A DNA stretch of 64,000 bases from QHXW01 sp963768075 (GTDB lineage Bacteria; Acidobacteriota; Terriglobia; Bryobacterales; Bryobacteraceae): the NCBI GenBank assembly GCA_963768075.1, contig CAVYHD010000050.1, positions 124,001 to 188,000 on the forward strand, written 5' to 3'. Within the stretch, counting starts at the first letter, position 1, and each line of letters opens with the position of its first letter. The position numbers and the translations under genes are program-made. Below, piece by piece: positions 25,933 through 35,040 of this stretch. The notes beneath the pieces are model-generated. The model was not told the origin of the DNA. It saw only the letters and a program-made list of their open reading frames with translations, and searched no databases.

Positions 25933-27267
25933 TCAAGCGTAACGCGCCGCGCGGTGTTGAGGAAGAAAGAACTCGTGCAGCAGCTTATCTACTTGCAGGA
26001 GGCCATCGCGGCTCAATAACAGCGTGCCACCTTCCATACTTAACGAGCCCTGGTCGCGCATTTTACGCAAGGGGGTTGCAAACCGGTCTTGTATGTTGAT
26101 TCCAAACTTTCGTTCGAAGTAAGGAGTTTGCACGCGGCCGAGCTTCATTTGCAGAATAAGCTCCCGTATCATCCGCTCTTCACCGGTTGGCGTGAGTGCG
26201 CGATAAATAGGAAGTTTCCCTTCGCGCAAGGTGCTAATGTACGGTTCAAATTCGTGCACATTTTGGAAATGCGTGCCTCCAACGTGCGAGAAGGAAGCAA
26301 CTCCCAGGCCCACCATGTCCGCGCCCATCCACAGGAGATCCCGGTAGACGAAATGCGTCTTGGCGGGATTCTTCACCACGGTATAAGCGCTGGCCACCGT
26401 GTAGCCGGCCTTTTCAAACTCCGCGAACGCGTAGTCCACCCACTGCCGCTTCATGCTCCAACTGGCCACGGGAGCGACGGTCTGGCCTTCCACCTTCATA
26501 TTCTGAAAGATGGTGGTGTTGTACGGGATCTCCATCTGGTAAATGGTCACGCTGTCAGGGCTGAGTGCGATTGTTTTCGCAACGCAGTCCTGCCAGTTCG
26601 CCGTGGTTTCTCCAACCATCCCGGAGATCAGATCAATATTGATTTGTGGAAACCCAATGGTCCGGGCCAGTTCGTATGATTGATCGATCTGCTTTGCTCC
26701 ATGCGCCCGTCCGTTGATCTGCAGGATTTGATCGTCGAAATTCTCGATCCCCAAGCTCAAACGCGTGACACCGATATCCTTGATCACCTGCAGCTTGCCT
26801 TCAGTAATTGTGCCGGGCTCGCATTCGAAGGTGACTTCGTCGGGCTCGCCCCAGGCCAGCGCGGCTTTCATGGACTCGACCAGGTGCGCAAGCTGGCGCG
26901 AGGAGATGTAGGACGGCGTGCCTCCGCCGAAGTAGATGAAGCGCGGCGTCCTGCCATTGACGAACGGCCGCTGTGAGTAGAGCCGCAACTCTTGAGCGAC
27001 AGCGTCCAAATAAGTGTTGATTTCGTCGGAATCCTTGTCCGTGTAGACCTTGAAGTAGCAGAAGTGGCACCGTTTGCGGCAAAAGGGAATGTGCACGTAA
27101 ATCCCGAGAGGGGTTCCGGCAGTCGCGGGGCGATCCAGTGCCGCGTAGGCCTCGCCGGCCCGCTCCGCAGTCCAGAAGGAATAGGGAGGGTAGTTCGAGA
27201 CAAAATAGTTCCCGGCCGTCGTGTCGTCGCGTGCTACCGGGGGCAGCGTGCTTGTTTTGGCTTCCAT
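25933..27267 (-). CDS. HemN/HemW-like radical SAM protein
   Basis: 444 residues. Radical SAM motif CRKRCHFC (CxxxCxxC) in IYVHIPFCRKRCHFCYF (about residues 55-71), FIYFGGGTPS glycine-rich motif, FECEPGT, and a C-terminal HemN_C region (GRVQTPYFERKFGI). True HemN or HemW (coproporphyrinogen dehydrogenase, haem chaperone) is possible, but its place as first gene of an operon with a halogenase-like flavoprotein and an acid-CoA ligase points to a biosynthetic HemN-like enzyme (methyl or radical transfer). About 200 bp of free sequence upstream would hold the promoter. Confidence 0.85.
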   Translation of the reverse strand: MEAKTSTLPPVARDDTTAGNYFVSNYPPYSFWTAERAGEAYAALDRPATAGTPLGIYVHIPFCRKRCHFCYFKVYTDKDSDEINTYLDAVAQELRLYSQRPFVNGRTPRFIYFGGGTPSYISSRQLAHLVESMKAALAWGEPDEVTFECEPGTITEGKLQVIKDIGVTRLSLGIENFDDQILQINGRAHGAKQIDQSYELARTIGFPQINIDLISGMVGETTANWQDCVAKTIALSPDSVTIYQMEIPYNTTIFQNMKVEGQTVAPVASWSMKRQWVDYAFAEFEKAGYTVASAYTVVKNPAKTHFVYRDLLWMGADMVGLGVASFSHVGGTHFQNVHEFEPYISTLREGKLPIYRALTPTGEERMIRELILQMKLGRVQTPYFERKFGINIQDRFATPLRKMRDQGSLSMEGGTLLLSRDGLLQVDKLLHEFFLPQHRAARYA

Positions 27268-27466
27268 ATGGACTTTACACCTTAGACGGACTGTGGAGCG
27301 GCAAGTTTGGTCTCATGCGAGCTTCGCAACTATACAGAATAGCAGGCGCAACGCTCCTTGGTTTTGGGAAGACGAAATACGGACCGTTCAGTTTTCTCGG
27401 CGCACAGCACTTCGGCGCCCCATAACTTGATGCTGTGTGCGAACTTTGGGCCGCGGTGGCCCGCGC

Positions 27467-28600
27467 TCAGATTTTGAAGAAAATCTTGCGTTGATACAGC
27501 CAGTAGCACATGTACCACATCACTGCCAGCACCAGGATATTCTCCGGGATGTTGCCGAAGTCCCCCAAGAACCAGAAGTTTCCAGTAAAGTTCTTGATCC
27601 CGCGCTGCAGCCAGCCGTGGAGTACCTGGGCGAACGAGTAAATGAAGATAGAATTCATCCCCAACACAACGAAGGGAAAGGTCCACTTCTTTATCTGCTT
27701 CACCTCCACCAACCAGTAAAACGCCATCAGCATCAGGATGACCCACCCCGCGCTGAAGAAGGTGAAGGATGCCGTCCACAGGCGTTTCACCATGGGATTA
27801 AACGGCTCGAGCGCTAGTCCTACCGCTAATCCCGCCACCGCGCAGGCGGCCAGCACCGTCAATTTGCTGCCCTGCGATCTGTCACTCCGTATCAGGATGC
27901 CTGCCCAATAGCCGAACAGGATGGTGACGGCGTTGCCGATGAAGTTGATGGTGGTGTAGTAGCCGGCGTAGTTATACCCCAGCAGCTTGAGGTCGATCAC
28001 CGCCCCGATGTTGGCGGTCTGAGAGAAGGCCCCATCCGGCCCTGGGAAAAGAACGAACAAAGCCCAATAGCCCGCGAGCATGGCGGCTGCCGCAGCCACC
28101 TGATACGGGAAACGCATGCGCGTGATCAGGAAACAGATCATATATCCGAAGGCCATCTGGCTGAGCACGTTGATCAATTGGAGTACCGGCCGATGTCCGG
28201 CATTGAAGTTCGAGTAAATATTGCTCAACACGATCAATACGAGCGACCGCCAAGCCACGTGCCGAAATAGATCCCAGGTAGTGGCGCCCTGAGACACTCT
28301 CCGGGCGAGAGCAAACGGCATCGCCATCCCGACCATGAAGGTAAATGCCGGCTGGATGAGGTCCCAGAATGTGCAGCCCGCCCACGCCGTGTGATCCACT
28401 TGTCTGGCCAGCCAGCCCCAGCCTGTATGCGCCTGAAGCGTGCCAAGCCCGAAGCCGTCGGAGATGAGCAAGAGCATGATAAACCCGCGGTACGCGTCCA
28501 GGCTAACCAGGCGTGCGCCGGTCTTTTTTTCCGGGGTCAGTTCGGATGCGGAAGGCGTAGCGGCCACTGTAACCGTCGCAGCGTGCGCGATTGCGGACAT
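27467..28600 (-). CDS. HGSNAT/NagX-like membrane acyltransferase (DUF5009 type)
   Basis: 377 residues, about ten membrane helices. The N-terminal signature RLVSLDAYRGFIMLLLISDG and FTFMVGMAMPFALARR, with GAVIDLKLLGYNYAGYYTTI, match the heparan-alpha-glucosaminide N-acetyltransferase-like family, which acetylates sugars across a membrane using acetyl-CoA. It starts 82 nt after the Oar-like receptor ends and runs the same way, so the two may share a transcript for handling a carbohydrate (inference). Confidence 0.8.
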   Translation of the reverse strand: MSAIAHAATVTVAATPSASELTPEKKTGARLVSLDAYRGFIMLLLISDGFGLGTLQAHTGWGWLARQVDHTAWAGCTFWDLIQPAFTFMVGMAMPFALARRVSQGATTWDLFRHVAWRSLVLIVLSNIYSNFNAGHRPVLQLINVLSQMAFGYMICFLITRMRFPYQVAAAAAMLAGYWALFVLFPGPDGAFSQTANIGAVIDLKLLGYNYAGYYTTINFIGNAVTILFGYWAGILIRSDRSQGSKLTVLAACAVAGLAVGLALEPFNPMVKRLWTASFTFFSAGWVILMLMAFYWLVEVKQIKKWTFPFVVLGMNSIFIYSFAQVLHGWLQRGIKNFTGNFWFLGDFGNIPENILVLAVMWYMCYWLYQRKIFFKI

Positions 28601-28682
28601 TTGTCGTTTCCCCCTTTTAGTACTGAAGGGCCATCATTTTCATCCACCGGCTCGGGAAATCCCGGCAGATGGCGCGTGAGCG

Positions 28683-31600
28683 CTAAAAATAAAACTTCAA
28701 CGCGAACTGGATTTCACGCTGATCGTTTTGAGCATCACGAGTGGACGTGATCTTGCCAAAGGTCGAAGGCGAGGTGTAGTCAAGCGCGCCGGGCGCGGCC
28801 GTAGCTCCGTTACCACCGAAGCCGGGCGGTGAGAAATTCGGATGATTCGTCAGGTTAAAGAACTCCGCGCGGAACTCGAGGTGTGTGCGCTCTGTAGTGC
28901 GGAAATTCTTGAAAAACGAGGCGTCCATGCGATGAAAACCGGGACCATAGAACTGCGTTGGGGCGCCACCCAGTGGAGCATAGTTAGTCTGCCCGACGGT
29001 AGTGGCCACCGGCGGGCTCGTAAAGGCATTGGGATTGATCCATTGATTCACATTGTGCGGACCCGCGGTTATGTTCTGGCCGGGAACCAGGAGGGCATTG
29101 CAGCCATAGTCGGACGTCGTGCTAATCACGCACCCCACGGTCCATGGCTGGCCATCCTGAAGACTCAGAATCCAGTTGGTGCTCCATCCGCCGAGCAAGG
29201 CTTCCTCGGCTCCCTTGGCGCTGCTGAGGAACTGCCTGCCCTTACCGAAGGGCAGTTCGTAGTTTCCACTCACATGTACCACTTTCGGAATGTCGAAATC
29301 ACACAGCCCGTAATCACCCTGAAGCCCAAAGCCGGTCAACCTCGCAGCCCTTTCGCCGATGGCCGTTCCGTTGAGCACATCCTGCGCATCGGTGCGGCAC
29401 TTCGACCAGGTGAAATTCGCGAGCACGCTCAGGCCGGCGCTGAACCTGCGTTCGTAGTTAAGCTGGAGCGAGTGGTAGTAACTGTCTCCGGCCATGGAGG
29501 AGTACGTATCACCGGTTGGAAAATCCGGATACGGCGCGTAATTGTATGAGTTGAGTCCGGGAGGGAGGATTTCATTCGGGGAATTCGGATTTATGTAGAC
29601 GCCGAGGTGCCGCACCGTGTTCCCAACGTATCCCGCCTGCACGGTCTGATTGGGCGTGAGTTGGTACTGCAAGGTCAGATTGTAACCCTGGGTGTAAGGC
29701 GTCTTGAGATGGTAGTCCTCTCCGGTAAACGATATGCCGGAGGGCTCCGCCGGCCGCTGCCGTCAGCGGGATACCGGTTAGTCCGGTCTCCAGCGTTCCG
29801 ATGGAGCCGTTTGGAAACGTGATGGGCGCGTTGGGTACCAGATTCGGATACGAGAGGGCGAACTGGAACGGGAAATCGACGTAGGTTTCGATGACGGAGT
29901 TTTCAAATCCGCCATAGAAAATGCCGTACCCGCCGCGGGCCACGAATTTCGGCGTAATCTGATAAGCGAATCCAACTCGCGGGGCGAAATTGCCCAGTTG
30001 GGAGTGCCCCAAACCCGAGAGACTGGAGCAGACGACGTCTATATTATCCTTCGCGGCGGCGGCGTAGAAATCCGGCGAGAGCGGTGTGCTACAGCGGTTC
30101 TTGGGTAGTAGAAATTCCGACGGCCCACTCCCTCCGGAGGGGAGAAAATTGGACTGCGCGCCATAGCGCTCGACGATCTGCCCGAAGTATTCCCAACGAA
30201 TGCCGAGGTTCACAGTCAACTTGGAAGTGACTTTGTAGTCATCCTGGAAATAGAGGCCGTAGTAGTTGCGCGTCATGTCGGTGTTGGCAATGTTGGACGC
30301 CGAAACGCTATCGGCCCCACCCACATAATTAGATGCGCCGGTAACCGTGCCCGGAATGGGGGTTAGCAGCATCTGCGCCAGTCCCGTATTGCCACCGGAT
30401 GTCTCGGGCACTTCGCTATAGACGCCGCCAAAATTCCACGCTCCGCGGCCCGTGGGTGGTTGCAGGATCGAAAACCTGAGATGTTGGATCTCGATCCCAA
30501 CTTTTATCGATTGCCGTCCGAGGTTCTTGGTCAGATTGTCCGTGAATTGCAAAGTGTTGCTCAACTCGATGGAGGGCAGATAATTGTTGCTACCCAGAGT
30601 ACTGAGACCCTCAATGGAAATAGCGCCTAGTCCGCCATTGGCAGGGACCTCAGGAACACCTTGGATGCCGAACTGCGCGGGAATACCGGTGGTATTGGCG
30701 GTTGGCGCAACTCGCGTGGTGTCGATCCGGTTGAAGCCCAGGCGGGCTTCGTTCACCAGGCTGGGTGAGAAGGAATGCGTTTCGCTCAATGCGTCGTTGT
30801 CGGAAATCGCGGTCTGGATGCCTTGCGCGAAAGACCCTCCGTCCGCAATTCCTCCGAATGGGCCCGGTAGGAATTGAGGGTTATTGACATAGCTCGCGCG
30901 GGCAAATACACTGTCCTTCTCACTGAAATTCTGGTCCACTCGAACATCGAACTGATTGGCATTGGTGCGTGCGACAGGGTTGGTCGCAAAGTTGTTGAAG
31001 AGCCCGGAGTTCGTTGGAAGAGGGTAAAGGTTGAGCAGTTTAATCGCATTCGGATCGAGCCTGCTGGCCGGAAGGATGTTTCCCGCGAAAGGCTCACGAA
31101 CGAATCCGATCTGGCCGCCAGTGGACACGCCACTCGGGCAGGGCGCCGTGATGCCACTGACCGGGTCCGCCACCCCGCAATACACCGCGCGGGTCGTGGA
31201 CGGGTCAAAGACCTGGCCAAGTGCTGTCGTGCGTCCTAGCAGGTCGGTGCGCGTGCCACCCTGGGTGAGTAGATCTGACAGATTGGTGTAGCCGCTGTCC
31301 CTCTCCTGTACCGTGGGGACGGTGTTTATCGAGGGCGTGGCCTGGCGAATTCGCGTGCCTTCGTAATCCCCAAAGATAAACGTTTTGTTCTTGCGGATGG
31401 GACCTCCCGCGGTGAAACCGAACTGGTTCTGGCGATACTCACCCTTCTGCAAGCCGCCGGAATTCTCGAAGAAGTTGGCGGCATCGAGCGCGTCGTTGCG
31501 CAGGAACTCCCAAGCGTTGCCATGGAATTCGTTGGTTCCTGATTTGATCGTCGCGTTCAGGATGGCGCCCGCCGAGCGTCCGGCCTCGGCACTGTAGTTG

Positions 31601-32346
31601 TTGGTCTGGATCTTGAATTCCGCGATCGCGTCGACCGGGGGCTTCACAACGAAGGCCGTGCCATTCAAGAAGTCCACCAGGTTGACGTTGTTGTCGATTC
31701 CGTCCAGCAGGTAGTTATTCTGCGCCGGCCGCAACCCGTTCGCGGCAAAACTGCCGCTGGCGCCCAGTCCCCGAGTGTCTTCCTGGTCAAATGTGACGCC
31801 GGCCGATAGTTGGGCGAGGAATGTGTAGTTCCGTCCGTTTAGCGGCAAGTTGTTAATCGAGCGCGCACCGATCACTTGCCCCACCGCGGCGTCTTCACTC
31901 TGGAGCAAGGGCGCTTCCGCGGATACCGAGACGGTTTGGGTCATCTCGCCAGGGGTAAGGACGAAGTCCACAACCACGCGCTGCTGTACGTTTACGGTCA
32001 CGTGAGGATGGTCCACGCGTTGGAAGCCCCGGAATTCCGCAAAGACGGAGTACGTGCCGATCCTGACCGGGGCGAAGATATATTCGCCCGTCGAGCTGCT
32101 CGTCGTTGCCTGGACTACGGCCGTGTCCTCGTTAGTGAGCGTCACTTTAACGCCGGGGATCACCGCGTTGGAGGTGTCTCTGACGGTGCCTAGAATCGCA
32201 CCAGCGTCCACTTGGGCGAACGAAACGGCCGCTCCGAAAAGGCTTCCCAACAGTACCGCCGTGGCTCGGGTCAGCAACGCTGAAAAATAACCGGTTCCAG
32301 TGGTTCTCCGAAAGAGCCGCGGAGCGCGAGATGTCTTCATTAACAA
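28683..32346 (-). CDS. Oar-like TonB-dependent receptor with carboxypeptidase-regulatory domain (one frameshift)
   Basis: About 1,220 residues in two frames. Signal peptide, then a CarboxypepD_reg domain (AGAILGTVRDTSNAVIPGVK, VTLTNEDT), a plug-like region (NNLPLNGRNYTFLAQLS, NYLLDGIDNNVNLVDFL) and a long beta-barrel ending in Phe (EIQFALKFYF). The frame changes near 29740: the first part ends in GIPLTAAAGGAL and the second resumes as SGISFTGEDYHLKTPYTQGY, consistent with one extra C in a CCC run. An outer-membrane importer or adhesin, probably for oligosaccharides or peptides. AGG-GG ribosome site just upstream of ATG 32346. Confidence 0.9.
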
Positions 32347-33191
32347 CCTCCAGGCCGCGAAATTACGGCGCGTCAGGTTTCCATTGTGGTACGCACGGCC
32401 CCTGTAATTAGGCCATCACTGCAATTTGTTTTGGTACTGGCAGGGTAGTATACACCGGGTGTGCCTTTTCTTACAACCAAAGTTTCCAGGCCCGAAACCG
32501 GCGCGCATCAGGATGGTTTGGTAGAGCCGCTGTCTACCGCAGGCCGATCTCGATGGGCTGGGCGGTCGCCAGATCCGTCAGCACTTCGGCCTCGGGATGG
32601 TCTTGCACTAGGGTGGCGAGTGTCATCAGCTCATCATCAGGAATCATGGCAAACGGCCATCATGATTTGACGCTACTCCGAAGCGCAAGCGCGGCTCGGG
32701 TGCCGGCGCTTCTGTTGCGGAACTTTCAGTTCAGCCCGATAGGAATGGTAACGCCTCGACACGCCGGTGAGACGGGATCGGCCGAATCCAACTATCAATT
32801 TTTACAGGACACATCTTTGCGAAGGCGCACCGTAGCTGCGACAGGTTACACACCACAGCCACAACGTACGCGGCGCTGCTCACAGTTTGTATCGTTTTTC
32901 TCAGGTCCCTGCTGATGGCAGAAATTCCCAAACTTCTCTCTTGACCCGATCCGCGAATTGCCCCCATAATTTTTTTGAACCCTTCATCTTTTTTGTGGCT
33001 ATCTTCGGACCATAACGAGATCGCATGGGCAAGCTTCTGCATTTAAAGATCAGCCGCAATCCCTCGTCAATGTGCCTTTCTCGCGCCGTTCCCGGTAGAA
33101 ATACGATTCATCGCGGGCAGTGCGCAAGGATGCGCGCGAAGTTCAATTTTCTTTTTAAGCGGCGGACATTCCCGCCGGACTTGGAGAGCAT
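32347..33191. other. 845-bp intergenic region between divergent operons
   Basis: Separates the Oar-like receptor (minus) from the HgdB-like gene (plus), so it must hold both promoters. I see no convincing gene of usual length. The stretch 32650-33000 has short ORFs on both strands with unconvincing composition, and no recognisable RNA or repeat. One short minus-strand ORF at 32534-32647 is listed separately. Confidence 0.5.
32534..32647 (-). CDS. Possible small ORF or gene remnant, 37 residues
   Basis: Reads MIPDDELMTLATLVQDHPEA then EVLTDLATAQPIEIGLR and stops at 32534. The composition is protein-like (acidic, amphipathic helix) and unlike random GC-rich frames, but no family is recognised and the ribosome site is unclear. 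Could be the end of a decayed gene. Confidence 0.25.
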   Translation of the reverse strand: MIPDDELMTLATLVQDHPEAEVLTDLATAQPIEIGLR

Positions 33192-34982
33192 GTGCCAGAT
33201 CAGTTGAATACTCAAATCGCAGAGCTGGAAGAAGAGATTGCACGGCGAGTCCAAACGGAGCGCTCACGGCTGCGCCGGGAGGCTGGCCTGGTCCAATTGC
33301 GACCGTTCCAACGTCCCAGGGAGAACGCCTTCAGAGCCGAAGAGCGCGACAGAGTGACGATCCTGTTCGGCGGGCTGACCTGGAAACATGAATCGCTTAT
33401 TCGCGCAGTGTTTAACGGCAGCGGCTACAAATGCGAGATTGTGCCGTGCCCAGACGTGCCGGCGTTCCAACTCGGCAAAGAGTACGGGAATAACGGGCAA
33501 TGTAATCCGACCTATTTCACCGTCGGGAATCTGGTGCAATACCTGCAGGGGCTGGAAGCCAAAGGGATGTCCCGCGAGGACATTATCAACAACCACGTGT
33601 TCTTCACGGCCGGCTCGTGTGGGCCGTGCCGTTTCGGCATGTATGAGGCGGAGTATCGCTATGCGCTGCAAAACGCCGGCTTCGATGGCTTCCGCGTGTT
33701 ATTGTTCCAGCAACAGGAGGGGATCAAGGCCGCGTCGGGCGAACCGGGGCTGAAGTTCACGGTTGATTTCGGGATGGGCATGCTGAACGCGCTCAACCTG
33801 GGCGACGTGATGAACGATCTGGTCCACCACATCCGTCCCTATGAGGTGACTCGCGGGGAGACGGACCGCGCCTTCACTGACGCCATGGAACAGCTGGTCT
33901 CGACGCTACGCGACCGCGCCCCGTTTGAGATCCTGGAGGCGGCGCCGAAGTGGGCGCGGGAATATCTGGCGAGGCCGGAGAAGAAAAAGCTTAAAAATAC
34001 GCTGAACACACTGGGGAAGATCCGGGAGAATCTCTACGGCAAGGCATATGTGGATGCCATGGAACAGGTTCGCGAGCGCCTCGATCAAGTTGACGTGGAC
34101 CGCCTGAGAGTCAAGCCCATCGTCAAAATAACCGGCGAATTCTGGGCGCAGACCACCGAGGGTGACGGCAACTTCCACATGTTTGAGTTCCTGGAGCGCG
34201 AGGGCGCGCAAGTGCTGGTGGAGCCCATCGCCACGTGGGTGGCGTACCTACTCAATCAGGCCAAAGCGATCGCCATGAAGAAGAAGGATGTGGAAGCGCA
34301 CCACAACCGGCTCCAAACCTGGGAAGTCCACAAACTCCTGGGGCGCGAGAAGCGGTACGGGCAAAAGTGGCTCATGCTGACGTTTGGCGAAGCCATGTGG
34401 GCTCACTTCTACCATCGCGTGATCGATCACATGGGCGGCCTCACGCATCGCCTGGTGCCCCAAAAGGAACTGGCGAGTCTCGCGGAGCCCTTCTACAACC
34501 GTTTCGCGCGCGGCGGCGAGGGGCACTTAGAGGTAGGCAAGAACGTGTACTACACGGTGAACCATCTCTGCCACATGGTGCTGGCGCTCAAACCGTTCGG
34601 CTGCATGCCGTCATCGCAATCGGATGGAGTGCAGTCGGCAGTCATCAACAAATTCCGAGACATGATCTTCCTGCCCGTTGAAACTTCGGGCGAGGGCGAA
34701 ATCAACGCGCACAGCCGTGTGCAGATGGCCCTTGGCGAAGCCAAGGCGAAGGCCAAAACCGAGTTCGAGACGGCGCTCAAATCCACCGGCAAGCGGCTGG
34801 ACGATATCAAAGGGTACGTTGCCGAGAATCCGGAACTGCGGCGGCCGTTCTACCACGTGCCGCATCGTCATGGGATTGCCGGCACGGCGGCGCAATTTGT
34901 ATTGCACGTCAACGATCGCATGAACCGCGGGAACCGCTTCTGGCCTGTTCGTGACACGGCTCCACGTTCCAAGACAGCCTGA
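33192..34982 (+). CDS. HgdB-like 2-hydroxyacyl-CoA dehydratase D-component family protein
   Basis: 596 residues from GTG 33192, with GGAG 6 nt upstream. The family holds [4Fe-4S] or double-cubane clusters and reduces or dehydrates difficult substrates at low potential. Candidate Cys ligands: NGQCNPTYF, AGSCGPCRFGMYE, NHLCHMV and KPFGCMPSSQSDGV. Residues 1-35 form a charged coiled coil. Much longer than classical HgdB (about 380). First gene of a two-gene operon with the large activase 58 nt downstream. No acyl-CoA or CoA-transferase gene is near, so a role in hydroxyacyl-CoA dehydration is not indicated; the pair resembles double-cubane-cluster protein and reductase systems. Confidence 0.87.
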   Translation: MPDQLNTQIAELEEEIARRVQTERSRLRREAGLVQLRPFQRPRENAFRAEERDRVTILFGGLTWKHESLIRAVFNGSGYKCEIVPCPDVPAFQLGKEYGNNGQCNPTYFTVGNLVQYLQGLEAKGMSREDIINNHVFFTAGSCGPCRFGMYEAEYRYALQNAGFDGFRVLLFQQQEGIKAASGEPGLKFTVDFGMGMLNALNLGDVMNDLVHHIRPYEVTRGETDRAFTDAMEQLVSTLRDRAPFEILEAAPKWAREYLARPEKKKLKNTLNTLGKIRENLYGKAYVDAMEQVRERLDQVDVDRLRVKPIVKITGEFWAQTTEGDGNFHMFEFLEREGAQVLVEPIATWVAYLLNQAKAIAMKKKDVEAHHNRLQTWEVHKLLGREKRYGQKWLMLTFGEAMWAHFYHRVIDHMGGLTHRLVPQKELASLAEPFYNRFARGGEGHLEVGKNVYYTVNHLCHMVLALKPFGCMPSSQSDGVQSAVINKFRDMIFLPVETSGEGEINAHSRVQMALGEAKAKAKTEFETALKSTGKRLDDIKGYVAENPELRRPFYHVPHRHGIAGTAAQFVLHVNDRMNRGNRFWPVRDTAPRSKTA

Positions 34983-34991
34983 TCCCTCAAC

Positions 34992-35019
34992 GTGGTAGAG
35001 GCTTTCCTGCCTCTACCAC
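34992..35019 (+). promoter_or_regulatory. Perfect 11-bp hairpin between the HgdB-like and activase genes
   Basis: GTGGTAGAGGC pairs fully with GCCTCTACCAC around a TTTCCT loop. No T-run follows, so it is not a standard terminator; in the message it would stand between the two cistrons, 21 nt before the activase start and its GGAG ribosome site at about 35031. Likely an mRNA processing or stability element that sets unequal expression. Confidence 0.55.
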
Positions 35020-35040
35020 CAACAGAAACCGGAGAAAACA

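Noticed and set aside
32731..33042. 103-residue minus-strand ORF upstream of the HgdB-like gene
   Set aside because: No domain, poor composition and it covers the expected promoter region.
34992..35019. Reading the intercistronic hairpin as a terminator
   Set aside because: No T-run follows and the downstream gene has its own ribosome site within the same operon.
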